In this document: in pieces, positions 25,168 to 33,854 of the stretch
How positions within the stretch are numbered: the first letter of the stretch is position 1
Layout: each line of letters opens with the position of its first letter
NCBI RefSeq assembly: GCF_040137905.1
Contig: NZ_JBEFDG010000010.1
Span: 1-64,000, forward strand
DNA: 64,000 nt
Reading direction: 5' to 3'
Source of the DNA: Corticimicrobacter sp040137905
Lineage (GTDB): Bacteria; Pseudomonadota; Gammaproteobacteria; Burkholderiales; Burkholderiaceae_B
The notes under the pieces: generated by a model
What the model saw: the letters and a program-made list of their open reading frames with translations, nothing else
What the model was told of the DNA's origin: nothing
The model's database searches: none
Translations under genes and position numbers: made by a program

Positions 25168-26646
25168 ATGAAACTTCCGCTGCACCCGCTCCTGCTGACC
25201 TGCTTCCTGTTGCTGGCGCTGCCGCCTGCAGTCCAGGCCGACGATGACGATACCCGTTTCCTGCTGGATGCCACCCGCCAGCGCATGGAGCGTGAACAAC
25301 GCGGCAGCTGGCTGCCGGATACGCCATCAGCTGAAGGACGGCGCATCGTCATCGAGGGGCAGGAATACCGCGTGGGAGAAAGCGCGGATGAACTGGCGCT
25401 GGGGATCTACTACGCCATCAATTTCCAGCAATGGCACAAGGTCGAGGAGTTTCTCTCCAAATATCGGCTGCTGGCCGGTCACCAGCCCGCGCTGGTGCTG
25501 CTGGCCGAGGGTCTGGTAGCGCGGGCGCGAGGCGATATCGGCACGGCGCTGGACAGACTGGAAGCTGCCGAACAGGCCGCACCCGGTGACGTCCGCATCC
25601 AGCTAGAACTGGCACGCGCCTACGCCGAGGACTACCAGAACCGGGAGGCCACCCGGCAATTCGATCAGGCGGCGCAAGGTGACATCCCGGACACGACCCG
25701 GCAGGTCATCCGCGGCAATCTCGACGCCATCGCACAACGCAGCCGCTGGCACGGTTCATTCAGCATCGGGCGTGGCTACAACAACAATATCAACCAAGGC
25801 AACGGTGCCGAGCAGTGCATTGCCGGCATACTGGACATCTGCTTCGTGACAGAAGCGCTGCCCAAGCCCATCGGTTCTTTCTTCACCGGCTATCAGGCCA
25901 CGCTGCAACGCAGCGTGCCGCTCGCGGGGCACCACAACCTGCTGCTGCGCGCACTGGCCTACGGTGCCCAATACGACAGCAAGGATCACCAGAACGTCTA
26001 TCTGCAGGACAACAGCGACAATACGACCCTGCTGCAGGCTGGCTACAACTTCAAGAATGCAGCTACCGAGTTCACCCTGTCCCCCACTTTCGAACACTAC
26101 TATCGGGATGGTCATACCAACTACACCGCGCCGGGGCTGGACCTGAGCCTGACGCGCGATCTCGGCCCACGCTGGTCCCTGCATGCCCAGGGCAGCACCA
26201 AGCGCTATCATTATTCGGATACCGAAAAACAGTATTTTGCCGATTACACCCTGGCCACCGGCGGCTTTGGCATCAGCCACAATTTCTCACCGCTGGCGTC
26301 GGTCTATGCCGGCATGGACTGGACCCGTCGCAAATACGACTGGGATGCCTCCAGCAGCCGTGAACAGGCCGTGCGGATCAGTGCCTTCAAACTGTTCGAA
26401 AGCGGTATCTACGTCAACGCGATGGTCATCTACCGGGACAGCCGCTACGATGCGACGACTTTCCTGTCGGACTCGCCGCGCCACGATACCCAGAAAATGC
26501 TGATTGCCGCAGTCGGTGCGCCGCGTTGGACGATCGGCGGTTTTTATCCGGAAATCCGATTCAAGCGTGTCATCAACCGCAGCAACCTGCTCTACTACGG
26601 ATACCGGCAGAGCGAAGTTTCGCTGAACTTCAAATACAACTTCTGA
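25168..26646 (+). CDS. Slam (surface lipoprotein assembly modulator, DUF560)
   Basis: Outer-membrane translocon of 492 aa. A Sec signal peptide (cleavage near VQADD, residue 23-25) is followed by a periplasmic N-terminal domain with TPR-like helices (about 75-185: ALVLLAEGLVARARGDIGTALDRL and QLELARAYAEDYQNREATRQF) and a C-terminal beta-barrel (about 190-492) with repeated aromatic strands, ending EVSLNFKYNF with a terminal Phe. This order is diagnostic of Slam. Slam moves TbpB-like lipoproteins or hemophilins to the cell surface; the gene just upstream is the obvious cargo. The ribosome site is weak. Confidence 0.92.
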   Translation: MKLPLHPLLLTCFLLLALPPAVQADDDDTRFLLDATRQRMEREQRGSWLPDTPSAEGRRIVIEGQEYRVGESADELALGIYYAINFQQWHKVEEFLSKYRLLAGHQPALVLLAEGLVARARGDIGTALDRLEAAEQAAPGDVRIQLELARAYAEDYQNREATRQFDQAAQGDIPDTTRQVIRGNLDAIAQRSRWHGSFSIGRGYNNNINQGNGAEQCIAGILDICFVTEALPKPIGSFFTGYQATLQRSVPLAGHHNLLLRALAYGAQYDSKDHQNVYLQDNSDNTTLLQAGYNFKNAATEFTLSPTFEHYYRDGHTNYTAPGLDLSLTRDLGPRWSLHAQGSTKRYHYSDTEKQYFADYTLATGGFGISHNFSPLASVYAGMDWTRRKYDWDASSSREQAVRISAFKLFESGIYVNAMVIYRDSRYDATTFLSDSPRHDTQKMLIAAVGAPRWTIGGFYPEIRFKRVINRSNLLYYGYRQSEVSLNFKYNF

Positions 26647-26650
26647 GGCC

Positions 26651-28963
26651 TCAGGATGCAGGCTTCCACCCATCCATATGCCGCCGCAGGAAAGGCCCCG
26701 TGACTGATCGCGGTGCCTCGACCATCATCTGCGGCGTGCCTTCGAAAATGACCTGTCCACCTTGCCGGCCAGCCCCCGGTCCCATTTCAATCAGCCAGTC
26801 GGCGTGAGCCATGACATCGAGGTTGTGCTCGATCACCACGACCGTGCTGCCCTGAGCTGTCAGCGTATCGAAAATATCCAGTAGCCGCTCGACATCAGCC
26901 ATATGCAGGCCAGAGGTGGGTTCATCGAATACATACAGCGTTCCCGCTTCGGCCAGCCGGGAAGCCAGCTTGAGCCGCTGGCGCTCGCCACCGGATAAAG
27001 TGCTCAGGCGTTGCCCGAGCATGGGATACCCCAGCCCTGTCGTGAGCAAACGCCTCAGCAGCGTGCAGATGTCCACGCCCACCGCACCGGCCTGCTGTGC
27101 GGCGAAGTGCTGCAAGGCCCGGGCCACGGAGAATGACAGCACCTCGGCAATGTTGCACCCCAGCCAGGTGGCAGCGCGCGCCGCCGGATTGAAACCCGTA
27201 CCATCGCAGGCTTCGCAAGGCGTTTCCACGCTGTCCATGAATGCCAGGTCGGTCTGGACAAGGCCCAGGCCCTTGCAATCCGGGCAAGCCCCCTGGGCGT
27301 TGCTGCTGAAGAGACTGGCCGGCTGCCCACAGGCCCTGGAAAAACCTGCACGGATGACATCGAGTACACCGATGTAGCTGGCGACCGAAGCTCGCCGCGT
27401 ACCACCGAGCCCATGCTGGTCGATCAGGATGGCCTCAGGGTAATGGCGTGGCAGCAGGCGATTCACCAGGGTGCTTTTACCCGATCCCGCCACACCGGCC
27501 ACCACAGTCAGCACGCCTGCGGGAATGGCAACACTGACATCATGCAGACTGTGCAGGGAAAGATGGTTCAGTGGCAACCAGCGCGTTGCCCCGCGAGGTA
27601 TGCGACTGGCGGGGACAGGTCGACGCAGGCAACGACCCGTCAGGGTATCGGCCTGGCGCAGCCCGGCGCAGTCGCCCTGATAGACCACATCGCCGCCCTC
27701 CGTGCCAGCGCCCGGCCCCATGTCCACCACATGATCGGCAACCGCGATCACATCAGGATCGTGCTCGACCACCAGCACGGTATTGCCGTGGTCACGCAAG
27801 CCGCGCAGCAATGCATTGAGCTGGTGAACATCCCTGGGATGCAGGCCCACGCTGGGCTCGTCGAAGATATAGGCAATATCGGAGAGGCTGCTGCCCAGAT
27901 GGCGTACCATCTTGACGCGCTGCGACTCGCCGCCGGACAGACTGGTGGTATCACGCCCCAGACTGAGATAGTCCAGGCCGATGGCCACCATCTGCGACAG
28001 GCGTTCGATGATGGCCGCAGCCACAGTCGCCACCGGCGCAATCTGCAGACTGCGCATGAATGACAACAGATCGGCTATATCCATGGCCGCACAATCCGCG
28101 ATGGACTTGCCGACGATCCGACAGGACAGGATGGTCGGATTGAGCCGTGCACCACCACAATCAGAACAGGACTGGCGAGTAATCACCTGTGCAAGGCCTT
28201 CGCGTTCTGCCTGGGTCAGGCGGCTGGGTTCATGGTCGAGATAGGCCCGCCTGAAACGCGGCACGATTCCCTGGAAGCGGGCCGTTGCAGGCCATTCAGG
28301 CAAAGGTGTGGGTACCGGCAGGTCGTCGGCATGCAGCAGTATGTTCCAATGCTCGGGACTGAAATCCGCCAGTGGTTTGTCGCAATCGAAGAGCCCCGCG
28401 CAGACATAGCGCTTCCATCGATACGTACCGGGCGCAAAGGTCGGAAACCGGATGGCCCCCTGGTTCAGCGACAGGCTGCGGTCTATCAGTCTTTCAAGGT
28501 CGAGTCGATCCACCACGCCCAGTCCCTGGCAGGCCGGACACATCCCCTGTGGATGGTTAAAGGAAAACACATTGGCATAGCCCACGAAAGGCTGGCCCGC
28601 ACGGGCAAACAACAGCCGCAGCAATGGCGAAATATCGGTGGCCGTACCCACTGTCGAACGGGCATTGCCGCCCAGCGGCTTCTGATCCACGATGATGGAA
28701 GCCGGCAGGTTGTGCAGGGCATCGGCCTGCGGTTGCCCGTAATGCGGCAGGCGATGCCGGACAAAGGCGCTGTGATGCTCGTTGAGCAGACGCTGCGACT
28801 CGGCAGCGATGGTATCAAAGACCAGCGAGGACTTGCCCGAGCCTGACACACCGGTAAATACGGTAATGCGATGCTTGGGAATCTTCAGGCTGACGTCGCG
28901 CAGATTATTGCTGCGAGCCCCCACGATCTCGATATCCCGATAAGCGCCGGCACGCGGGTTCAT
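26651..28963 (-). CDS. UvrA-like excinuclease ATPase (short, UvrA2/DrrC type)
   Basis: Twin ABC-ATPase of 770 aa. Two Walker A motifs (GVSGSGKSSL, GVAGSGKSTL), two signatures (LSGGESQRVKM, LSGGERQRLKL) and zinc-binding CPACQGLG, CSDCGGARL, CPDCKGLG and CEACDGTGF motifs are seen. Housekeeping UvrA is about 940-970 aa, so about 170 residues are missing, as in UvrA2/DrrC-like proteins tied to resistance against DNA-binding drugs. It overlaps the marR gene by four bases, pointing to inducible xenobiotic defence rather than general repair. Confidence 0.9.
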   Translation of the reverse strand: MNPRAGAYRDIEIVGARSNNLRDVSLKIPKHRITVFTGVSGSGKSSLVFDTIAAESQRLLNEHHSAFVRHRLPHYGQPQADALHNLPASIIVDQKPLGGNARSTVGTATDISPLLRLLFARAGQPFVGYANVFSFNHPQGMCPACQGLGVVDRLDLERLIDRSLSLNQGAIRFPTFAPGTYRWKRYVCAGLFDCDKPLADFSPEHWNILLHADDLPVPTPLPEWPATARFQGIVPRFRRAYLDHEPSRLTQAEREGLAQVITRQSCSDCGGARLNPTILSCRIVGKSIADCAAMDIADLLSFMRSLQIAPVATVAAAIIERLSQMVAIGLDYLSLGRDTTSLSGGESQRVKMVRHLGSSLSDIAYIFDEPSVGLHPRDVHQLNALLRGLRDHGNTVLVVEHDPDVIAVADHVVDMGPGAGTEGGDVVYQGDCAGLRQADTLTGRCLRRPVPASRIPRGATRWLPLNHLSLHSLHDVSVAIPAGVLTVVAGVAGSGKSTLVNRLLPRHYPEAILIDQHGLGGTRRASVASYIGVLDVIRAGFSRACGQPASLFSSNAQGACPDCKGLGLVQTDLAFMDSVETPCEACDGTGFNPAARAATWLGCNIAEVLSFSVARALQHFAAQQAGAVGVDICTLLRRLLTTGLGYPMLGQRLSTLSGGERQRLKLASRLAEAGTLYVFDEPTSGLHMADVERLLDIFDTLTAQGSTVVVIEHNLDVMAHADWLIEMGPGAGRQGGQVIFEGTPQMMVEAPRSVTGPFLRRHMDGWKPAS

Positions 28964-29427
28964 GCCGGTTCCCGTTCGTCTGCCTGTTCGCTGATCTGCA
29001 ATGCAGCACTGGCTTTTTCACACAGTTCAGTGAAGATCGCCTGCTCACCAGGCGACAGCGCTGCCATGACGCGCAGCGCAGCGTCATGCCGGCCCGTGGC
29101 CGCTCTCATCAGGAAATCACGACCGCGTGGAGCCAGCAGCGTCAGCTGTTCACGACGGTCATCCTCGCCTTGCGCCTGTTCGACCAGCCCCAGATCCTTG
29201 AGCACACGCAGCGACTTGGAAATACCGGTGCGTGCCACGCCCAGTCGTGCCCCAAGCAGAGAGGGTGTCATGGCCCCCTGCAGACGCAACAGTTCGAGAA
29301 TGTCGTATTGAGCCCAATTCACAGCCTCAGGGGTGTAGCGCGCACGCCGCGCCACGAGGATGCACTGCAGATGCGACAGCGCATTTTCCAGGGGACTGGG
29401 TTCATCGATCGAGGCTATTGATAGCAT
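28960..29427 (-). CDS. MarR-family transcriptional regulator
   Basis: Winged-helix repressor of 155 aa. The DNA-binding region reads MTPSLLGARLGVARTGISKSLRVLKDLGLVE, followed by the wing DDRREQLTLLAPRG typical of MarR. The first gene of the operon with the UvrA-like ATPase. Two similar TTCC/GGAA dyads lie in the promoter gap just upstream, shared with the divergent MFS exporter gene, so it probably controls all three. The inducer is unknown. Confidence 0.9.
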   Translation of the reverse strand: MLSIASIDEPSPLENALSHLQCILVARRARYTPEAVNWAQYDILELLRLQGAMTPSLLGARLGVARTGISKSLRVLKDLGLVEQAQGEDDRREQLTLLAPRGRDFLMRAATGRHDAALRVMAALSPGEQAIFTELCEKASAALQISEQADEREPA

Positions 29428-29441
29428 ATCTCACTTTTGAC

Positions 29442-29453
29442 TTCCATAAGGAA
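29442..29453. promoter_or_regulatory. Candidate MarR operator, copy 1
   Basis: TTCCATAAGGAA, a 12-bp dyad (TTCC/GGAA) 15 bases before the marR start. It matches copy 2 at eleven or fewer but clearly related positions (TTCCAT-GGAA). Confidence 0.5.
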
Positions 29454-29491
29454 ATTAAAAATAATTAAATATACCTATATTCTAGAATAAT

Positions 29492-29509
29492 AATTTCCAT
29501 TTGGAAATT
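29492..29509. promoter_or_regulatory. Candidate MarR operator, copy 2
   Basis: AATTTCCATTTGGAAATT: perfect 8-bp arms around TT, sharing the TTCCAT-GGAA core with copy 1, 53 bp away centre to centre. The surrounding 29428-29526 strip is very AT-rich, as a divergent promoter would be. Confidence 0.6.
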
Positions 29510-29631
29510 AAATCATTACAAATCTTGTGCCAGCACAACTCTATATCAATAGGAAAAATAGATTCGATCTTGAAAGCGCCACCCATTGCCGCTATCGTGT
29601 TGCGCTTCGGTTTCCTACCCTGCGAGTTGCC

Positions 29632-30879
29632 TTGAGCATCCCCATCTACCGAGTGCCGGGCTTTGCCGCTTTCCTGGTCGCCCGACTCGCTGCTGTATTC
29701 GCCATGCAGATACAGGCCGTGGTCGTGGCCTGGCAGGTCTACGACATCACGCGTGATCCGATGTCGCTGGCCTATGCCGGCTTGGCGCAATTTGTCCCCA
29801 TGCTGTTCCTGCTGGCCCCGGCAGGCGATCTGATCGACCGCTTCAACCGCAAGACCATTCTGGCGGCCAGTTGGGTGCTTTCCGCCATCTGCAGCGGCTG
29901 GCTGGCCTGGTTGTCCTACAGCAATGCCCACCCGTCCGGCGGCATCTATGCGGCGCTGGTACTGTTCGGCTGTGCCCGCGCCTTCATGGGACCTGCGCTG
30001 CAGAGCCTGCTGCCGCAGATCGTGCCGCGCGAGCGGCTGGCACAGAGTCTGGCCACCAACAGCATGCTGATGAAGGCAGCCACCATCGGTGGGCCGGTGG
30101 CCGGCGGTGCCTTGTATGCCTTTGGCGGCTCGGTGGCCTATCTGGTCTGCCTGGTCTGTTTCATTGCCGGCATTGTGCTGCTGCGACAGGTGCCGATCCT
30201 GCATCCCCAGGAAATCGAACAATACCCGGAAGGCGAAGCCCGTCCTGGCATGTGGCGCCGCTTCAACGAAGGCATTCGCTTCATCTGGTCGCACCCCGTG
30301 ATCCTGGGTGCCATTAGCCTGGACCTGTTTGCCGTGTTGCTGGGCGGTGTGATAGCACTGCTGCCGATCTATGCACAGGATATCCTGCATGTCGGCCCTG
30401 CCGGACTGGGTCTGCTGCGCAGCGCCATGGCGGTCGGCGAAATCCTCACGGGCATGTACCTCTCTGCCCGCCCCTTCAACCGACGCGTCGGCGTCACGCT
30501 GTTCGCCGCGATTTTCCTGTTCGGCTGCGCCAACCTGGTATTCGCCTTCTCGACATCATTCTGGCTGTCGTTTGTCGCATTGATGGTGGCCGGTGCCGGC
30601 GACATGATCAGCGTCTATGTACGCAGCGCCCTGGTCCAATACTCTACGCCGGACCACCTGCGCGGACGGGTCAACGCCGTCAACATGCTGTTCATCAGCT
30701 CATCCAACGAGCTGGGCGAGTTCCGCGCCGGCACATCGGCCAGCGCTTTCGGCGCGGTCCCTGCCGCGGTGCTGGGCGGTTGCTGCACGCTGCTGATCGC
30801 AGGCGGCATGATGTGGCGCAACCGCCCGCTGCGCGGCATCGACCGCTTCGAGGATGCGGAGCGCATCCATCGGGTCTGA
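29632..30879 (+). CDS. MFS exporter (EntS/DUF-type transmembrane secretion family)
   Basis: Inner-membrane major facilitator of about 415 aa with twelve hydrophobic helices. Family hallmarks are the N-terminal FAAFLVARLAAVFAMQIQAV, the VAWQVYDITRDP motif and the loop AGDLIDRFNRKTIL, as in EntS-like exporters. The start is uncertain: TTG 29632 gives the family-typical beginning just before YRVPGF; a GTG at 29527 would add 35 residues of unlikely composition. No Shine-Dalgarno is clear for either. Divergent from marR and uvrA-like genes, and probably under the same repressor. Confidence 0.85.
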   Translation: MSIPIYRVPGFAAFLVARLAAVFAMQIQAVVVAWQVYDITRDPMSLAYAGLAQFVPMLFLLAPAGDLIDRFNRKTILAASWVLSAICSGWLAWLSYSNAHPSGGIYAALVLFGCARAFMGPALQSLLPQIVPRERLAQSLATNSMLMKAATIGGPVAGGALYAFGGSVAYLVCLVCFIAGIVLLRQVPILHPQEIEQYPEGEARPGMWRRFNEGIRFIWSHPVILGAISLDLFAVLLGGVIALLPIYAQDILHVGPAGLGLLRSAMAVGEILTGMYLSARPFNRRVGVTLFAAIFLFGCANLVFAFSTSFWLSFVALMVAGAGDMISVYVRSALVQYSTPDHLRGRVNAVNMLFISSSNELGEFRAGTSASAFGAVPAAVLGGCCTLLIAGGMMWRNRPLRGIDRFEDAERIHRV

Positions 30880-30884
30880 GAAAG

Positions 30885-31211
30885 CTACAGTGCCAGCTTG
30901 GCCGCCACCAGGCGGTTCATGCTGATGCCTTTTTCTGCAGCCTCGATGGCCAGTTTGCGATGCACCATGGGCGTGACCCGTGCAGGAATATTGCCACTGT
31001 AGCGCTTTTCAGAAAACGCCTCGGGAACAACCTCTCCGTTTTGCTCCATCTCAGCCACAACTTCCATCACCAGTGACATAATGCCACTCAATGCACGCCC
31101 CGGATCTGGATCCAGCCAGGAGAGGGAAGGAAACTCGGCACATAGTCCAACATGTTCGCCATCATCTGGTGACCAGGTTATACGATACGTATAGGTATTG
31201 GCATTGCTCAC
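30885..31211 (-). CDS. hicB: HicB-family antitoxin
   Basis: Antitoxin of 108 aa. The N-terminal part (YTYRITWSPDDGEHVGLCAEFPSLSWLD) is the partially degraded RNase-H-like HicB fold, and the C-terminal part (IPARVTPMVHRKLAIEAAEKGISMNRLVAAKL) is a ribbon-helix-helix DNA-binding domain. The start is GTG 31211, overlapping the stop of the small hicA-like gene (GTGA), the usual toxin-first order with translational coupling. It should bind the toxin and autorepress the operon. Confidence 0.88.
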   Translation of the reverse strand: MSNANTYTYRITWSPDDGEHVGLCAEFPSLSWLDPDPGRALSGIMSLVMEVVAEMEQNGEVVPEAFSEKRYSGNIPARVTPMVHRKLAIEAAEKGISMNRLVAAKLAL

Positions 31212-31363
31212 TTGGACATCTCCCGAACGGCATCGAACCTGTCAATCGCTTCGAGTATTTGCCTGATTTGATATGACTTGGCCTTGTTTCCCTGCCGCTG
31301 CAAATTGATACGAGGATCTCCCGGCCAGGGCGTTTTAAAAATAACGTGACTACCCGCAGTCAT
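31208..31363 (-). CDS. Short HicA-like toxin remnant or mini-toxin
   Basis: A 51-aa reading frame from ATG 31363 to the TGA that overlaps hicB. It contains AGSHVIFKTPWPGDPR and then KAKSYQIRQILEAID, which match the catalytic-His strand and C-terminal helix of HicA mRNA interferases. The N-terminal 30-40 residues of a normal HicA are absent: an in-frame TGA lies nine codons upstream of the ATG, and the DNA beyond belongs to the permease gene end. Yet GAAGGA is placed perfectly six bases before the ATG, so the short form appears translatable. Either a decayed toxin with its antitoxin retained, or a genuine short variant. Confidence 0.72.
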   Translation of the reverse strand: MTAGSHVIFKTPWPGDPRINLQRQGNKAKSYQIRQILEAIDRFDAVREMSK

Positions 31364-31498
31364 ACGGTATCCTTCATGTGTTTTATGATATCAATACTGA
31401 TACTACAAAACAACATGAAGGACAGGATGCAAACTGTGCTCTTTCTGCGCACACCCTACAAACAGACCGCAGATCCTGGCCTGAAACCTCGCAACCAC

Positions 31499-32887
31499 TT
31501 ATGCAGATGTCGCTGACTGCACAGGCTGTTCCGGCAGGAACCAATTCATCAGCAAGGCGCAGATGCCGCCAGTCGCCACCCCTGAACCCAGCACGTTGCG
31601 CAGACCGTCCGGCACATGCGCCAGGAAGTCCGGCACCTCGGAAACGCCCAGGCCCAGGCCAAGCGACACGGCGATGATCAGCAATGCGCGGCGATCCAGC
31701 GTGGTGCCTGCCAGGATATTGATGCCCGAGGCGGCCACGGCACCGAACATCACCATCACGGCACCTCCCAGCACGGGCTCGGGCACGGCCTGCAACACAC
31801 CGGCCACCGAGGGGAAAAGCCCCATCAGCACCAGCATGGCGGCGATCCACAGGCCCACATGGCGACTGGCGATGCCGGTCAGCTGAATCACGCCGTTATT
31901 CTGTGCAAACACCGAACTCGGGAAGGTATTGAAAATACCCGCCAGAAACGAATTGGCACCATTGACCAGCACGCCGCCCTTGATGCGCTGCATCCAGACC
32001 GGCCCTTCGACCGGCTGGCGCGAGATCTTGCTGGTGGCAGTGACGTCACCGATGGCCTCGAGCGAGGTCACCAGGTAGATCACGATCATCGGCACGAACA
32101 GCGACCAGGAAAAGCCCAGCCCGAAATGCAGCGGCACGGGAGCCTGGAACACGGCGGCCTCGTGCATGCCGCTGAAGTCCAGCCGCCCCAGCCAGCCCGC
32201 CACCAGATAACCGACGATCAGGGCAATCACGATGGCCGCGCTGCGCACCCAGACCACCGGAATGCGGTTGAGCACGATGATGATGGCCAGCACCGAGCAC
32301 GACAGCAACAGGTTCTCGCCATTGGCAAAGGTGCCGTTGCCCATGGCACCGTAGCCACCACCCATGCTGATCAGGCCGACCTTGATCAGCGTCAGGCCGA
32401 TCAGCAGCACCACGATGCCAGTGACCAGCGGCGTGATCAGCCGCTTGACGAACGGCAGGATGCGCGACACGCCCATCTCGATGAAAGAACCGGCAATCAC
32501 CACGCCGAAGATCGCCGCCATCACAGCCTCGACCGGCGTGCCCTGCTTGACCATCAGGGCCCCCCCAGCGATCAGCGGCCCGACGAAATTGAAGCTGGTG
32601 CCCTGCACGATCAGCAACCCGGCCCCGAACGGCCCGAAGCGACGGCATTGCACGAAGGTGGCAATACCGGATACCACCAGGGACATCGACACGATCAGGT
32701 TGGTGTCGCGCGCAGACACGCCCAGTGCCTGGCAGATCAGCAGGCCCGGCGTCACGATCGGCACAATGATCGCCAGCAGGTGCTGGAAGGCGGCAAGAAA
32801 GGAAATCCAGGGACGCGGCTTGTCATCCAGCCCGTAGACCAGGTCATGGGTAGGCTGAGTGGACGAATGGGTGTCGGGAGCGCTCAT
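31499..32887 (-). CDS. NCS2-family purine (xanthine/urate/uracil) permease
   Basis: Inner-membrane nucleobase:cation symporter of 462 aa with about 12-14 hydrophobic segments. The NCS2 signature is present as FPSSVFAQNNGVIQLTG, preceded by the functional SLEAIGDVTATSKIS region; the N-terminus has AFQHLLAIIVPIVTPGL. These favour xanthine/urate over uracil, but the exact base is not certain. ATG 32887 is preferred to an upstream TTG at 32908. An NtrC-like site lies about 160 bases upstream, suggesting use of purines as nitrogen source. Confidence 0.88.
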   Translation of the reverse strand: MSAPDTHSSTQPTHDLVYGLDDKPRPWISFLAAFQHLLAIIVPIVTPGLLICQALGVSARDTNLIVSMSLVVSGIATFVQCRRFGPFGAGLLIVQGTSFNFVGPLIAGGALMVKQGTPVEAVMAAIFGVVIAGSFIEMGVSRILPFVKRLITPLVTGIVVLLIGLTLIKVGLISMGGGYGAMGNGTFANGENLLLSCSVLAIIIVLNRIPVVWVRSAAIVIALIVGYLVAGWLGRLDFSGMHEAAVFQAPVPLHFGLGFSWSLFVPMIVIYLVTSLEAIGDVTATSKISRQPVEGPVWMQRIKGGVLVNGANSFLAGIFNTFPSSVFAQNNGVIQLTGIASRHVGLWIAAMLVLMGLFPSVAGVLQAVPEPVLGGAVMVMFGAVAASGINILAGTTLDRRALLIIAVSLGLGLGVSEVPDFLAHVPDGLRNVLGSGVATGGICALLMNWFLPEQPVQSATSA

Positions 32888-33039
32888 GAGAAGGAAGGTG
32901 TCCGGCAAAAGATCGCGATTTTAACGCGCCGGGACTGTGCTGCGGCACGACTGCCCATGCCAGCCACGGCCTTTTCCTGGATCCGTTGGCCCATGTTGCC
33001 CTGGGGTACACACATTCGTCACTATCATGGTGCCGAACA

Positions 33040-33056
33040 TGCACTTGGATGGTGCA
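33040..33056. promoter_or_regulatory. NtrC-type binding site in the divergent gap
   Basis: TGCACTTGGATGGTGCA fits the 17-bp NtrC pattern TGCACYA-N3-TGGTGCA with one mismatch. It sits midway between the purine permease and the cupin regulator genes (gap 32888-33222, otherwise without a gene). A TGG-N10-GC pattern at 33028-33043 that could be a sigma-54 element overlaps it, so the exact promoter is unclear. Confidence 0.5.
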
Positions 33057-33222
33057 AAAAGGTGCTTATAAGGCAACAAATAATCCTCTCGAAACTTACA
33101 TCAAAATCCACAAGAACAATAACCAATTGAAAATAAATGAATAATTAAATTTAAGGGTTTGAACCAACCTCTTGAACGACAGAAATAGCCATAAAATATT
33201 GACTCACAGGCAACACAAGGCA

Positions 33223-33843
33223 ATGGAAACCATTATGGAAATTGGCCAGAAAGTTGCGCAGCAGGCAACACACGCGCACACAGCATCGATCGGTGACACC
33301 ACGATCGACGTCGGCGCTCGCCTGCGCCAGGCACGCCTGGCCAAAGGGCTCTCGATCCAGGAAGTGGCCGACCGCGTCGGCGTCAGCAAGTCTTTCATCA
33401 GCCGCTTCGAGCGCGACGTGGTCAACGCATCGGTCTCGACCCTGCTCAAGATCTGCGATGTGCTCGATGTCCGTCCTGGCCAGTTGTTCGAGCCCCCCGT
33501 CACCAAATTCGTGCCGGCAGACCAGCGCCCGCCCATCAACCTGGGGGGGTCTCGCATGCGCGAATACCTGATCGGCGGGGCCGGCAACGAGCACATGCTG
33601 GCGATCTTTTCCATCATCGAACCCGGTGGCGGCTCCGGCGACGAGCCTTACACACTGGATGCGCGCTCCGACATGGTCCATGTGCAGACCGGTTCGCTGT
33701 CGGTCACGGTGGGCGACCAGGTGTACATCATGCAACCCGGCGACACCCTGACCTTTCCGCCCAGCATTCCGCACACCTGGAAGAACCCTTCCGCCACCGA
33801 GACCTGCACCGCACTCTGGGTCATCGTGCCCCCCCCGGTCTGA
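33223..33843 (+). CDS. XRE-cupin transcriptional regulator
   Basis: About 206 aa: an N-terminal Xre-type helix-turn-helix (VGARLRQARLAKGLSIQEVA, then RVGVSKSFISRFER) and a C-terminal cupin (about 120-205: VHVQTGSLSVTVGDQVYIMQPGDTL and PPSIPHTWKN). Such proteins sense small amines or amino acids. The start may be ATG 33223 or 33235; the frame reaches TTG 33172 without support. It lies 11 bases before an ABC ATPase gene and heads the operon for uptake and hydrolysis of a guanidino or basic amino compound, which it presumably regulates. Confidence 0.88.
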   Translation: METIMEIGQKVAQQATHAHTASIGDTTIDVGARLRQARLAKGLSIQEVADRVGVSKSFISRFERDVVNASVSTLLKICDVLDVRPGQLFEPPVTKFVPADQRPPINLGGSRMREYLIGGAGNEHMLAIFSIIEPGGGSGDEPYTLDARSDMVHVQTGSLSVTVGDQVYIMQPGDTLTFPPSIPHTWKNPSATETCTALWVIVPPPV

Positions 33844-33854
33844 AAGGCTTAGCC

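Noticed and set aside
26643..26654. Palindrome CTGAGGCCTCAG at the slam/uvrA-like junction as terminator
   Set aside because: A 12-base palindrome without loop or T run cannot form a stable RNA hairpin; it simply contains both stop codons.
31616..33130. Plus-strand frame of 504 aa opposite the purine permease
   Set aside because: Same mirror effect of a membrane protein gene; no recognisable motif.
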